From the NCBI RefSeq assembly GCF_027943255.1, contig NC_072895.1, positions 45,048,001-45,112,000 on the forward strand: a DNA stretch of 64,000 bases. Direction: 5' to 3'. The stretch's first letter is position 1. Each line of letters opens with the position of its first letter. This stretch comes from Anastrepha obliqua (lineage: Eukaryota; Arthropoda; Insecta; Diptera; Tephritidae). The translations under genes and the position numbers were made by a program. Under the pieces are notes generated by a model, which made no database searches, was not told where the DNA came from, and saw nothing but the letters and a program-made list of their open reading frames with translations. Shown piece by piece: positions 31,500-43,452 of this stretch.

Positions 31500-31860
31500 T
31501 ATTCTTGCTTGGTGCGATAACCGCGTACCTGGCTTTGGCCGAGTTTAACAAAGGACGTTTGTTTCTCGTGCCTACCGGTGCCACTTGGACACACTAAGTG
31601 AAGCAATGTCCTTCTCCACCAGCTGGTACCGCATCGAATACTTTCGGAGCCAGAGCGTTTGTATCCATTCGGACGATATGACTCAGCTAACAAAGCCGCT
31701 GGATCTTTATTCGCTATGTCTATGTCGTCGTAAAGCTCATATCGCCTGTGATACTCGTCATCGCTAGGGTGCAAAGGTCCAAACATTTTCTGCAGAATCT
31801 TTCTCTTAAACACTCTACAGGACGCCTCATCGAATGTTGTCAGCGTTCAAGCTTACACTT
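31500..31860 (-). mobile_element. LINE C-terminal fragment (unclassified)
   Basis: Minus strand reads CRVFKRKILQKMFGPLHPSD, then YHRRYELYDDIDIA and a frame with ESYRPNGYKRSGS and TSWWRRT. This is the layout of the short C-terminal domain found after the reverse transcriptase in many insect LINE ORF2 proteins (KRKILRKIFGP, ELYELYGD, NGxRRxGRPKLRW). No catalytic motif remains. The clade cannot be named from this part. Confidence 0.65.
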
Positions 31861-32904
31861 CGTAGTAGTAGTAATTCTTTATTTATTTATAAATATTTCA
31901 TCTTACATTTCAATAATTTTTACAATAATTCGTTTAAATATAATATATAAATACATAAAAAAAGAGATAATAAATTTGTGGCAATAACAATGTTGTCTGT
32001 CACAACTCAAAAATTAATCAAAAATTGAACTCTTACACTTCGTTATTCCACCAGTATTCAAAACTGCAAGCCAAAAATCTTTCTAGAAATTTACCATACA
32101 TTAAAATAACAAAATGTGTTCAAATTCGTCAAAACGTTGATACCTTATCGTTTTGTCGCAGGGTGTATGTGGCGAGAAATTGGCAGTGTCAGAAGTAACT
32201 TATTGACTTAGTGGATTAAAATTCTCTGAGAGGCTAGATAATTTTGTAAAAATAAAGAAGAATCATAAATTATCAACTGAATTTGAAAGGCCAATTACAA
32301 GACGCAGGCGTTGCAGAGTAAAAGGGTATCAAAAAATGCAACGACTTTCTTTAAAATTATCGGAAACAAATTTCAAAAATTTTTCAAAACTATATCTTCT
32401 AAATGGCATTACCTGAAGAACAGCGTACTTCTCTTATAATATATATTAGGTAAGTATATTTCTTTAGTTGCACACAATCTACTTCATCTTTTTTAAGCAA
32501 AAATTCTAATTTTTTTGAAATATTCAATAAATTTAAAAATGTGTAAAAAATATGTAAGCGTCTTCCTTTAGCTTTTGATACATTGCAAGCGAATTTTGGA
32601 AAATCTTGTGGTTTCATCATTTGACGGTGGTTGATGTTTCAATTAATTTTAAATATTAATTTTTTAGTACTTTTCCATAAAAAAGGCTCTGTATTTTCAT
32701 TGGGAGTAAGCTTCTTCACATAATTTTCACACATGATAAAGGGCTCGTAGGTTTTCAACTTCAGTAACGCTCCTATCCTAAAATGTGACTCTTTGCAATG
32801 CAACAAAATTGTAATTTTCAATTCGAAAAAATAGTAATAACATGAACAAATTTTCAAAACTTTCATGCATAATATGATGCTTATTTTGAGTTTTAGACAT
32901 TAAT
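31861..32904. other. AT-rich noncoding stretch
   Basis: Nothing recognisable. Starts with a TAGTAGTAGTAATTC short triplet tract. Confidence 0.45.
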
Positions 32905-33365
32905 CTGAAAAAATATGTAATGATTATAATTATTTTGGCTTATGTGGCCTCCCAAAAACTCCAGAAAGGGCTTGATAAAATAACTCATTCGAGACAAAAT
33001 CTTCCAAATCACTTTTATGCTAAATCGAAAGGCTTGCCCACACGTGCATAATATAATCATCCCCCAAACTAACGTCACAAAATATCTCGGCATGCATCTT
33101 GATAGCAAACTTACATGAAAAACCTATAACTCAAACCAAGAAACCTCATGAAAAACCTAACTCAAAAGCCTATATTGGTTACTACATCGACCTTCTTAAA
33201 GTACCCACAAGAATTGAAGAAATAAGAAAGTATGCCACATCACACAACTCTCGACTCCAATCACACTCAGGCCTCCTCGTCACAGAAATAATTTCAAATC
33301 CCATAACCTTCACCAGACCCAAGAGAAAGTCTACAACAGACCTCATATCTATAATAATAAATTAG
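32905..33365 (+). pseudogene. jockey-like LINE ORF2 C-terminus with internal deletion
   Basis: Reads ITFMLNRKACPHVHNIIIPQ then TNVTKYLGMHLDSKLT and a stop: the last reverse transcriptase motif (KYLGxxLD-type). The sequence then jumps to a terminal part AYIGYYIDLLKVPTRIEEIR, KYATSHNSRLQSHSG and FTRPKRKSTTDLISII, ending at the natural stop at 33365. This RLxxH...RLKRxxPxDL ending is what I associate with the jockey clade, which lacks RNase H. The stretch between the two parts is deleted. Confidence 0.75.
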
Positions 33366-33974
33366 TCTATACTATTATTTATCATAAAATTAGTAAATGG
33401 TTGAATTCCTGCGTGCATTTCATAAATGTTTCTTAAATAAATTAAATAGTTTTAAGTAACAAATATTACTTAATGTTAAAATAACAAATCGCAATAAAGA
33501 ATGGGTTTAAAAAAAGTAATAATTATAACTATAACCATACTACAATTTTTTTGTGGATTAAAGCATTCCTAGGGTTGTTCTGCTAATAGTATAGCAAAAC
33601 ACCTGTGTTTTGTGTAACAAACTTTCAGTGTTTTTTCTTACACATCGGAAGTCTATAACAACGCCTCCATGGCAGACTTGTTCGGGAAAATTGATGTTTC
33701 AAACGACTTAAGGTCTATGAAAGCAGATTAGGCTATATTGGCTACCTCAACGGATGTCGAAAGTAGTGGTTCATAAAACTTTGCTCAAGAAGAGCGATGG
33801 CGCTGCACATCTGAATCCTTACACAGGTGACTTGTTTTTCGTCATCTCACAAATACCTCACAAGTTCAGTTACTTGGAGCAGGCCATAAAAAATTAACAA
33901 CTGTGCAAAGATGATAGGACAGGATGGTAATCCACAAAGGACGGCTTTGGGTAAGGACGGTTGGTTTCTCACAA
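33366..33974. other. Noncoding stretch, possible further LINE decay
   Basis: No clear motif. It may be highly decayed sequence of the LINE remnant that begins next to it. Confidence 0.35.
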
Positions 33975-34540
33975 AATAAGGGAAAATGCTCATTAAAATA
34001 CCTTGGGGTTATCATGGACAGTAGACTAACGTGACGGCTGAATGTAGATTAAGAATGCCGCCAATGTCTTACTCGACGGTAGACAAAACCAAAAAAAAAA
34101 AGGAATTTCTCTACCTGATTTCTTTTTTGAATAAGACCCTCTATCAACAGCCATATAAAATTGTATGTTTGACGGTGGTAGCTAAAAGTGTACGCCACGA
34201 AATTGGATGCTGTTCAGACTCTCAAGTTTTATTTCAGACACCGGCACACTCTGCGTCAGAAATGCTAGGAATAATATGAAACTGATAAACATAGATGCAG
34301 AGATACGGAGCAGCGAAGCACGCGGCTCTTACAAGGTACGATTGGCTATTGTCAAATACGGGAGCTCAACAGCAGCTTACATGATAATACAGCTAGCAGA
34401 TGTTACGTTTAATCTCTACACCTACAACTGCTTTACGGACGGATCAACAATGAGTGTTAAGTTTAAGAGTCGCTATATTCAGATAGATGAATTGCACTGT
34501 GTGACAAAAATCCACTTTCCTGTTATCTATGGAAAATTAT
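33975..34540 (+). pseudogene. LINE ORF2 scraps (RT end to RNase H start)
   Basis: GKCSLKYLGVIMDSRLT then stop is the final RT motif. Further on, TPAHSASEMLGII, INIDAEIRSSEARGSYKVRL and YNCFTDGSTMSV match the region between RT and RNase H and the first RNase H aspartate (FTDGS). Heavily shifted and interrupted. The order matches RNase H-bearing LINEs such as family A, but no 3' end is visible. Confidence 0.6.
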
Positions 34541-34811
34541 ATATGCAGATAAAGCCAAAGCTTTTATATAGTTATGCTGCATACTCAGTTTTTTTCTAAT
34601 CTTTTTCATATTTTTAAAAACCAAGTTTCAACGGCATAAACATTCAATAAATTGTTTTAAATACTTATGATGACTCCATAGTACTAATATGGCGGTTAAA
34701 TAATAGACGACATATTCAGCTATTGCAAAAAAAGATTTTGCTAACATTCCGCCAGTACTTATTCTCATATAAATTTTTTCCTAGGAATTTTAAATTAAAA
34801 AAAAATTTTTT

Positions 34812-35095
34812 ACGGCCATCGTAGTCCAATGTGTTGGTTCATGACTACCATTCAGAAGGCGCAGATTCAAATCCCATCTCCGTGCATGAAACACTAATTG
34901 CCAGAAAAAGTCGTTTTCTAATAGCGGACGCCCCTCGGCAGGCAGTGGCAAACTTTTAGGTGTATTTCCGCTATGAAAAAGCTTTTCATAAAAACAATTT
35001 GCCATTCGGAGTCGGCTCAGAATTCCCTCTACTTGTTGAATAATATCAATAGGAGGTAGAGTTCGAGAGGCAAGCCTTAATTGTATACATATATA
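34812..35095 (+). mobile_element. SINE copy, diverged
   Basis: Head ACGGCCATCGTAGTCCAATG, B-box-like GCAGATTCAAATCCC, and body CCTCGGCAGGCAGTGGCAAA and TTCGGAGTCGGCTCAGAA. The 3' part is shortened and ends in ATATATATTAAATATATA. Box A differs from consensus, so Pol III activity is doubtful. Confidence 0.82.
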
Positions 35096-37289
35096 TTAAA
35101 TATATATACATATAGCTGTGTAAGTATTTAAAACTATTTATTAAAAATTTAGTCCTTTGAAACTAAGTCTTTAACTGAAATTTTAGGGCTTTAAAAATTA
35201 AATTGATCAGAAAATGAAAAGCGAGTATGGAACATTACTATATAAAATCTGTAGTTACACTATTCTACTAATTGAAACATCTAGACTGCTAAGTAAGACG
35301 CCACAACAGTTTCAACGGAGAGGTACTAGTAGATTTTCCGACAGAGCTACCCATATATGTATAGTTGATAACATAAAAATGCCAAGCAACAGTTGCCGCA
35401 ATTTGTAATTTTATGTACGAACACTCATATGTACTCTTCATACATGTACGTATGTGCTTATATAGGTGCAAACATAAAAATATCATGCAACAATTGTCGC
35501 AGCTTGTAATTTCCGTTTGCACCGTTTGCAACTTCTAGAGGCGCGTACGTGTATGAGGGTGTGTGCGTAAGTTTGCACAATTGCACTCAAGTTGCCAAGT
35601 GTTACCAAGTGCTCATGGTGTACTCATACCCTATCCAGTTAAGTGCGGTTGTGTTTGCCTTTAAGTGTGCGTGCTTCTGCAATATATGAGTTCATTTGCC
35701 TTACTGAGTTTTCTTTTGATTGGCTGAATTGGGGCAACAGAGCGTACAGTGAAGCTTCCAGCTGTGTTCTTTCTTTCCGGTCAAAATGCTTTGCACATCT
35801 TCGTATTGTATGTTTCAGGAAATCACCACTTCAACTTTATGTAGTACTGAACAATTTGAGAAAGAAGAAAAGAAACATCTAGAAGTGTAAAGTTTGTACA
35901 GCGGTCACTCGTTATATGATTTCAAGAATAAAATTTCACGACTGAACGAATGAAATTTATGAAGTTTGGCATTACTTTAGCCTTCGGTTATACACGGCGT
36001 ATGAGCAACTATTGGGCAACGTCTTAACGTTAGTGAATTTTATGTAGTTAACAAAAAGTTGTATGGGAAATACGCTGAATTACCTATATACAGCAGTTAA
36101 ATATCAGCAAAACAGGCTTCTGAAAAAAGCAAGCCCAGTTCACGCTCAGGCATGTAAGTAGTTAACGACAGTCCTTTCGAGTCTCCAGTAAGGCTTTGCA
36201 GTTGCAGCTTAAAAATTCTAGATATATATAACTCCGCCGTGAATTTACGGTGTGCATTATGTTATGTTATAAATGGAGAAACCTGCAGTCTTATGACGCT
36301 TACGAAATCCAGAGACGCGTAGATATAATACGGAAATTCGCCATTTCTTTCTAAGAGATGAACGCTCAATATTGAAAAAATATATTTATTTATTTACTTT
36401 TTTGGTATGATTTTTTTGCTTTCAAATTTTGTGTAGCAAACTGTAAATTGGAAGTTGCTAAAAAATCTTGCTAATTTTTTATATTTATTTACCTTGTCTC
36501 TGTTGGGCATTTTTTACATATAAAAAAACATTTCGTACATTTGTTGAAAACCGTGAAATTCTGATGAAAAGTTTGTGGAAATCATTTAATTTCTATATGC
36601 AATTTTAAAATTGGGTTTAAATATCGTTTGTTATATAATAAGGTATACCTTTAGACAAAAATAATGATATAAAATCCGATAAGTAAAAATTGCCAAAACT
36701 GTAGATATATTAATGTGCTTTCAGTTTTTCCCTATGTGACTAGCAAAACAGAAAATTATTGTCGTATGACACGACCTAGAAAAATGCATAAGAGTTCAAA
36801 AATTGTCAAGGTCTAATGCGATCAAGTTGTTTTTCCAATCAAAAAATTTACATATGAACGAAATTTAGTAGAAAAGCTATTAACTCACGTACTGGTCGTA
36901 CATGACGTATGAGCAACTATTACTATACTTGAGAAATCTGGCGCAATTTTTTAACATAACAAGGCCATGCAAAATCAGACTTTGTCGTACTAGTTGAAGT
37001 AAATTTTGAATGCTTAACATAAATATGGGGTTAAAAACTTTTCATTACGTCAGGTTTTTGTAATAAATAGGGCTGAATTCCCTAAATTCCTTGAATCCTC
37101 TATTATCTTTGAAAAACCTTACATATCATTTTATTATCAGAAATATCAATCACGCATGACGATGAATGAGATTTTTAATGAACTTCGTGGAATAGTGTAA
37201 AGCAGTAAGTAAATGTCGACGAAGATGACTTGCCGGAAAAAGAACTTAGCTCTCGTGGTCAAAAGTATAAAAGGGTAACATCGTCAAGG
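35096..37289. other. Gene-poor stretch with a local duplication
   Basis: No recognised gene. A possible very old SINE tail occurs near 36248-36310 (GGTGTGCATT...AAATGGAGAAACCTGCAGT). The motif GTATGAGCAACTATT occurs twice (near 36000 and 36909). Confidence 0.4.
35371..35513. repeat. Imperfect tandem duplication, ~100-bp period
   Basis: AACATAAAAATGCCAAGCAA...GTTGCCGCAATTTGTAATTT at about 35371-35411 recurs as AACATAAAAATATCATGCAA...TTGTCGCAGCTTGTAATTT at about 35471-35511, separated by CATATGTAC-type simple sequence. Confidence 0.7.
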
Positions 37290-38146
37290 AAGAAATTTTC
37301 AACAATTAAAACCTTCGAAAACGCTGAATTGGAGGCTTGCTTCAGTATTAGGAGTAACCCACCAATCTATTTCCAAGCGATTGGGTCCCTTATGAGTTAA
37401 AACCAAGGGATGCTGAACGTGGTTTTTTCCCCCTATGAACAACTGCTCCAGTGGCAAAAAAGGAAGGGTTTTCTTCATCGCATCATGACAGGTGATGAAA
37501 AATGGATTCATTACAGCAATCCAAAGAAAAGAAAATTATGGGGACTGGCCGATCATGTTTCTACGTCGTCGCCTCGCCCGAATATTCACGCTGCGGAAGT
37601 TATGCTGTGTATTTGGTGGGATCAGGTTGGTGTTATTTATTATGAAATGTTAAAACCAAGCGAAACCATCACTGAGGATCGGTATGGACTTCAATTGATG
37701 CGATTGAGCAGAACACTTCGCGAGAAGCGGCCGCAATAGGCATGGAGAGGCATGAAAAAGTGATTCTACAGCATGACAACGCTCGGCCTCACGCTGCCAA
37801 ACCCGTTCAAACCTACCTGGAAACACTAAAATGGGAAATCGTAACTCACTCGCCACATTCTCCAGATATTGCGTTGGCCGATTAAAACCTGTTCCGATCG
37901 ATGGCACATGGTCTAGCTGACCAGCAGTTCCATTCATATAAATATATCAAAAAATGACTTGATCCGTGGACAGCCTCAAAAGATGAACAGTTTTACTGCG
38001 ACGGTATACGAGATCTACCAGAAAGATGGGAAAAAGTAGTAGCCAGCGATGGTCAATACTTTCAATGATTCACTTGTAACCATTTTTTTCGAGTAAAGTT
38101 GTATTTTCGTCAAAAAAACAGCGAGAACTTAGTTGCGCACCTAATA
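37290..38146 (+). mobile_element. Mos1-like mariner, copy 2, 5'-truncated
   Basis: Second copy of the family at 4995-5919. It ends with the shared right terminal repeat (minus strand TATTAGGTGCGCAACTAAGT then TCTCGCTGTTT). A left terminal repeat was not found; recognisable coding begins near 37300. It extends further into the DNA-binding region than copy 1. Confidence 0.85.
37300..38068 (+). pseudogene. Mos1-like mariner transposase, copy 2
   Basis: Blocks: FENAELEACFSIRSNPPIYF (second helix-turn-helix, shifted), ACEQLL-like FSPYEQLLQWQKRKGFLHRI, MTGDEKWIHYSNPKKRKLWG (first Asp), SPRPNIHAAEVMLCIWWDQ, YYEMLKPSETITEDRYGLQL, LREKRPQ-stop, LQHDNARPHAAKPVQTYLET (second Asp), PDIALAD (third Asp) and DGQYFQ-stop at 38068. 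109 codons are open from 37410 to 37739. Errors differ from copy 1, so they decayed independently. Confidence 0.87.
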
Positions 38147-40617
38147 GTTTTTATTATGTAATAAAAAATATTTTCCTATAAAACAAAAATTATGACAATT
38201 AATTTGAAATAACCAAATATATTCAACACTCATCAGTATGTTGTGATCTTATCGCTATGCCACTCACTTTATAAATGCACTTCCACTCAATTTAAAATTT
38301 CCGTACCTCTTCACTTCACACTGATTTCTTGTTCTATTATCTTCATTTAAATTTGAAAAATGTGCGTTAAATTCTCGAAAGCACCATTTCAACCAAGCCA
38401 TTAAAGCTACGTGTTCTCACATCAATTAAAAAGGCCAGTTAACTCACCTTATCTCTCACCATTAACCCACTAATTTGCAGCAAGCACAATTTAATCATTC
38501 CTATATGGAAATCATGCTTACAACCTCTACAACTAACTGGCTGCATTTCACCCCTTAAGTTTGGTCACTTCAAGCATTCTTTGTTGACTGGTTGAACAGC
38601 ATTTGATAAATCACTTTTGCGCTTTGCTCGTTTCCAATCCAATGAACTGCATTAATTGGATGCTGTAAAAAAATCATAGGAGCATGGAAGCAAATAAGAA
38701 AGGTCCGCTAAAAGCTACTATAAAATAGGCTATAAATCAAGGAGAAGCGCTTGTAGCAGGCAAAGTTAATGGTATTGAATTTGTTAGATAAATTGTGGTT
38801 GAATTAAATTAAAATCGTCCGGTATTAAATGCTTGAGAATACCGAAAAAGGCCACTCGGTTTTTTATTTTATGGTGTGGTTTTTATGCAAAGAGTAATAA
38901 AAGAATTGTTTTTTTAATATAAGTAAGGCAACAATTTATTTAATGCTGTATTTGGAATTGACGAAATGAATTTTTTTTTTATATTATGCGAAAACTTGAA
39001 ACTGTAAAAATTAATAACAATTTTCATATTTGCCTAGCTGACCATGAGAGAGGAGTGAATACTGAGCATAAATATTTGGCTATCCGTACCAATAGAAGGC
39101 ATTAAGTTAATGAATAGAGCTGAGATTAGGTTGTTCACTGGTTGGATACTTGGCACCGGTTTGATTTATTTACTTCGTTTCGAGAATGGTGAATTACGCT
39201 TCATCCAGACAGGATTGAAACACTTAACGTATTCTATATTTGAGTCTCTAAACGTTAGCACTTCGTCTAGGAATGGTACTTTTACGTTTATTAGGGCAGC
39301 ATAAATTGGCTCCAGTGAAGAATTTAGCCGAGGTGGAAGGATTGTTAAGAGTAAGCGAGCGTGCCCCACATACCATTGATGTGACGGTACCTTTGAAATT
39401 TTTCTGACATTTTGATTTAAACCTCCTGCAAAAGGAAAAAAAATAGTGTAAGGAACGTGATATTATGATACAAGACATCGCTGTTTTTCTTCGTTCTGAT
39501 ATTCCCAATATTCTATCTCTCTAACTGCGAAAAAACTCACAAATGACTCTTTGAAATATTCTAAAAAAAAAAATGTATTTTAAAATTATAAATTATATGA
39601 AATTTCGACAATATCACCAAGGAATATTCATAAACTTGCAAAAACTGTTATACATTAACAAAATTCTGAATGAGAACTAAAGTAGATGAACAACAGCTAT
39701 GCTGTAAAGAATGAAGAGTACTCAGTAAACTTTTGCAGCAAGGGAACTATTAACATAACACAAGTCTCTACATTTTCATCCACTGTGAATGTTATTTAGC
39801 GGCCAAGTAGCTTCAAGCACTCGCATACCACTTGTAGCTATAAATACTTATATAGTTATGTTTAGATGTATATTCACTTAGTTTTCAGATTTATAAATCA
39901 CTAGCTGCAACAATAATGTAAAAGAAATTTATTGCGCACTGTTATTTTACAGTCTCAGCTCTAGCAGTGCACTCTGCACAACTCCACTCCAACAAGGCAT
40001 GGCTGAGTATTGAAATACAAAGTACAATAACATTTTATCGCACTGTTAGTAACAGAGTGGCATTTACTTATCGAATTAATAACAGTGCGCTTTTACCTAT
40101 CGTCTCTGTGCGGGCTTATAATCGTTGTTAAGTAATAATAAGCACTGTTTATTCAACTCGACTGATATGCTTGCATGAGTATAACTGCAGATATTTATGT
40201 TAATATATTTTATTATATTCATTTCAGCTTAATTTAGTAGGGGTTTGCTTGTATACATAGTTTAATTGACCAAAATTGCTCTTGAAATATTCTTCTATTA
40301 ACATAGTAGGTAATACAACTGCACGTTCTATGTAAATTTATTTATATGAAACAATAATACTTATATATTTTATTTACAACTGTCTTCAACTCCGCTAGTA
40401 TTGGAAAGACTATTTAATGCGAAATGAGGATTAAGACAGGGTGGCACTTTATCAAGTGACGTCTTTATTCTGATACTACAAATTTAGTTCGAGCTGCAGA
40501 ACTAAATTACTCAGCACCATTTTACATAAAAGCGAATATTGGCTAATGAATGATGCGAATATTGAGATCGTTTACTTCAAAACTTAGATTAGCACAAATA
40601 GCAGTGCTGCTTAGGTT
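38147..40617. other. Gene-poor stretch with one unidentified minus-strand frame
   Basis: No known family. Minus-strand frames at 39248-39508 and 39166-39369 (MGHARLLLTILPPRLNSSLE...) are unidentified. The rest is AT-rich noncoding DNA. Confidence 0.4.
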
Positions 40618-41225
40618 TAGGGTAGGTTAGGTTGACCTCCCCGTCTGAAAGCCACATAGATAATTGGTCCTTAGTGGTACCAGATGGACCTAGACCTTTA
40701 CGCTTCTCTGTGGTAGACATCTTGTATTAAATCTGCGTCTTTGCAAATCTAAGTAAACCCTGAAGCTGTAGCCCCGAGATATATTCCATCTCTCATATTG
40801 TAGAGCTCCTAAGCAATTCATAATACAGAACACCTAGTTAGAAGGTATTGTAAAGTTTTCCTCGCTTCCAGTTCATTTTAAATGAATCTGCAGTTATCGT
40901 TGTGCGTTATTCCTATCTTGTATGCGTGTACCGCTAGCTGGCTTTTCGAAAGTTTTAGCGTATTTATCTGCATTCTGTGCACAAATATTTTTCACGCTTT
41001 TGCAAATGACTATATCGTTCGCTCTCCTGTCCATCCGTATTTTCATGTGCGCAACGATGTCTTTGTATATAGTATTTAAAAGTTTTAGTATGTCAGTTTC
41101 TTGTTCAAATTGGAATATAAGCTGCGCTCTTGGCAATTTCATCTACCTTTTCGTTTCCTGAAACTCCTTTATGACCTATTGCCGAATAGAACGGCAGCCA
41201 AGTCTGTTCGGTGACTCTATATATT
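40618..41225 (-). mobile_element. LINE 3' fragment (RNase H end and 3' region)
   Basis: The minus-strand 3' tail reads GGTCAACCTAACCTACCCTA. Upstream is YSAIGHKGVSGNEKVDEIAK, the last RNase H motif (HxGxxGNExAD type), then an 82-codon open frame (40894-41142) of LINE C-terminal sequence. Five-base CCTAA repeats in the tail are shared with the LINEs ending at 2648, 15396 and 26302. Confidence 0.7.
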
Positions 41226-41399
41226 TATTGCTTTAGATTTCAACGGAAATCTTTTTCTCTCAGTAAGTATTGAGAAAAAATGTATACTCTTTAGAAGTCG
41301 CTCTCTAAGTCCCTCATGAAGCCCATTCTGTGGTATAGAGCAGGAGGTTTACCGTTACCTGATGAAACGCCCCTTTGACGTAACGACTATAACATAAGT
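41226..41399. other. Short unassigned gap
   Basis: Between two LINE remnants; nothing recognisable. Confidence 0.4.
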
Positions 41400-41928
41400 T
41401 AGGTATAATAAATAAAAAGCTTATGGGCAGATAGTTAATTTTCTTCCTTTTTTTGAAGAAGAAGAAGAAAAAACATCTATAAGCTCCATATGCAAAGTTT
41501 GCGATAAATCTTTCCATTTTTTAACCCTGTGTACACCAAGATGCACAGGCCCTTTTGCAAGGATATGCGGAAGTCTGTCACTTGACAGAGAAAAACAGTG
41601 TAAAATATGATATATATGGGCTCTCAGAGTATGCAGAAATTGCGGAAGCAGATTGGCTTCAATGTGGATGATGTAGTTCAGCGTGTTTGCAGACAAAAAT
41701 ATCACTTTTTTTAATAAAGCAACGCAAAAGTGCCTCTACTGGCTCACATATTTCTACACCCCAAACCTGAGCATCATAAAACATAATCGATCTTGAGCAC
41801 TCATCAAAGATTTTCTGATTTTTTGAAATGGAAATCTGAGACTTGTTTATATATTTTAGCCATGTAACATTTATTACTGTTTCATAGCCGGTGAGCTTTA
41901 ATTCCAAGTACATGGTGTAAGATAATTT

Positions 41929-41939
41929 GTAGTTAATCA
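41929..41939. repeat. Target-site duplication, left copy
   Basis: GTAGTTAATCA, repeated exactly at 42290-42300. It lies directly next to the T9 run (oligo(A) on the minus strand) of the inserted LINE. Confidence 0.9.
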
Positions 41940-42289
41940 GTTTTTTTTTCTTTGTTCACTCCTCTCGGGAGCATAGGGCCGCGGCAAGACTCTTCCATCG
42001 CACACGGTTCTGTGCTGTTGTTTTTGCACCATCGCATCTGATATCGCATCTTCTAGTTCGCGCAACATCGACCTTCTCAAAGGATTTCTTGGTCGACCGC
42101 GACCTCTGCTCCCTTGAGGGTTCAGTGCAGTGCCATTCTCGTGATGCTATCTGGTGGTTTTCTTAATGTGTTACCTATCCATCGGCATTTTCTGCGTTTG
42201 ATTTGAATAAGGATGGGTTCCCCATTCGTTAATCTTCACAGTGCGTCGCTACTGATGATGTTTGGCCTGAATATTTTGCAGATGATGCG
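41940..42289 (-). mobile_element. Short 5'-truncated LINE inserted in LINE C
   Basis: The 350-bp insert, on the minus strand, reads IICKIFRPNIISSDAL-stop, IQIKRRKCRWIGNTLRKPPD, SITRMALH and, in the next frame, NPQGSRGRGRPRNPLRRSML. It ends CCTATGCTCCCGAGAGGAGT then an oligo(A) tail. The RWIGxTLRK and RGRPR motifs belong to the C-terminus of a LINE ORF2 related to the remnant at 57480-58240. Eleven-base duplications on both sides and the oligo(A) prove target-primed insertion. Confidence 0.93.
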
Positions 42290-43087
42290 GTAGTTAATCA
42301 ATATGCCAAGATATTTACAACCATTGACAGTCTGTATATTTTCATCACCAAACTTCCAACAGTATGAAGCAGGAATTTTGGTGCACTCCCTAAACACCAT
42401 ATATTTAGACTTAGACAATTTAACTTTAAGGCCCCACTGAAAGCTATAATCTCGTATTGCATCGGCCATATCCTGTAAGTCGGTCGGAGACTCTACAAGA
42501 AGCCCTAAGTCATCAGCGTACATTATATGCTTAATGCAAAGAGTAGCCATATTTATTCCACCCGGTAGGAATTCGTTTAAGTACAAGGAAAATAGAATCG
42601 GACTTAACAGACAATCTTGCCTAACTCCTTGACTTACAAAAAGTGAGAGGCGGAGTTCTACTTGCAGCCAAATCTGGTTTGTTGTATCTTTGTAGAAAAG
42701 ATTTAGAATTTCGAATATATGGCTAGAAAGGCCAAAAGATGCAAGTTTATAAAGAATCATTCCTCTCGAGATACTATCGAAGTCACGTGAGAAGTCAATA
42801 ACAAATGGAAAAGTTTTCTTCTTAGTTTTAAAGTTTAGATGCACAATTGAAGACAGGTTATAAAGATCATCATTTGTTGAGTATGCTCTCCGAAAATCTA
42901 CTTGAAATTCAGTAATTATTTTGTTCACATCCGCCCAAACATTGATGCGCGTTAAAAGGAAACTAGTAAATATTTTGTACAAAGTACCAAGCAGGAATAG
43001 GTCCCTGTAATTTGATACCGGATACTCTTTTTGAACAGATAAACAATTACGGCTTTTCGGAACGAACTCACGGCAAACAGTGTACAA
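42236..43087 (-). pseudogene. LINE C reverse transcriptase, frame fused to inserted LINE
   Basis: 283 open codons. Residues about 22-66 NYRDLFLLGTLYKIFTSFLL...IITEFQVDFR match the fingers. FPFVIDFSRDFDSI holds the first palm Asp (98). SQGVRQDCLLSPILFSLYLN has the usual QG changed to QD. IMYADDLGLL holds YADD at 190-193. VKLSKSKYMVF and NGCKYLGILIN complete the core. From about residue 266 onward the protein is encoded by the inserted LINE. The frame happens to stay open across the insertion junction, so the apparent chimera is accidental. Endonuclease and 5' region are not visible. Confidence 0.9.
42290..42300. repeat. Target-site duplication, right copy
   Basis: Second exact copy of GTAGTTAATCA at the truncated 5' end of the insert. 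Confidence 0.9.
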
Positions 43088-43158
43088 TGCTATTGAAACG
43101 ATACTTTAAAAAGATCAACCTTGCTTACCTTCAATTCACGTATTTTAATAAATATGTA

Positions 43159-43452
43159 TTATATATATATAATTGGCACGTACTCCCTTTTTTGGGTCTT
43201 TGGCCGAGCTCCTACTCCTATTTGTGGCGTGCGTCTTGATGTTCTTCCCCAAATGGATGACCTACAGTTTCGAGCCAACTCCGAACGGCAGATATTTTTT
43301 ATGAGGAGCCTTTTCATGGCAAAATACACTCGGAGGTGCGCCATTGCCTGCCGAGGGGCGACCGCTATTAGAAAAATGTTTTTCTTTATTTTGGTGTTTC
43401 ACGGAGATTCGAACCTACGTTCTCTCTGAATTACGAATGGTAGTCACGCACC
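43159..43452 (-). mobile_element. SINE copy lacking the first ~35 bases
   Basis: Inverse of the SINE: TA tail, AATTGGCACGTACTCCC, GGCCGAGCTCCTACTCC, GCCAACTCCGAACGGCAGAT, CGCCATTGCCTGCCGAGG, B box (GATTCGAACCTACG, minus strand) and GAATGGTAGTCACGCACCA. The A-box end is replaced by ATTTTTAATAA, so the 5' end is truncated. Confidence 0.88.

Larger units (their letters stand above)
41400..43100 (-). mobile_element. LINE family C (RT type), interrupted by another LINE
   Basis: Minus-strand retrotransposon with an RT core at 42301-43087 and a post-RT region at 41400-41928. The post-RT region reads IMFYDAQVWGVEICEPVEAL, RCFIKKSDIF and HRxQSASAIS / SDRLPHILAKG, typical of the region after the RT thumb in this ORF2 type. 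The two halves were contiguous before a 350-bp LINE inserted at 41940-42289. Neither end of family C is defined. Confidence 0.82.

Noticed and set aside
39166..39508. Minus-strand frames near 39.2 kb as a known gene
   Set aside because: The peptide looks less AT-driven, but I could not tie it to any family, so no function is given.
42236..43087. A genuinely chimeric LINE protein family
   Set aside because: The foreign tail is flanked by an exact 11-base duplication and has an oligo(A) end, so it is an insertion.
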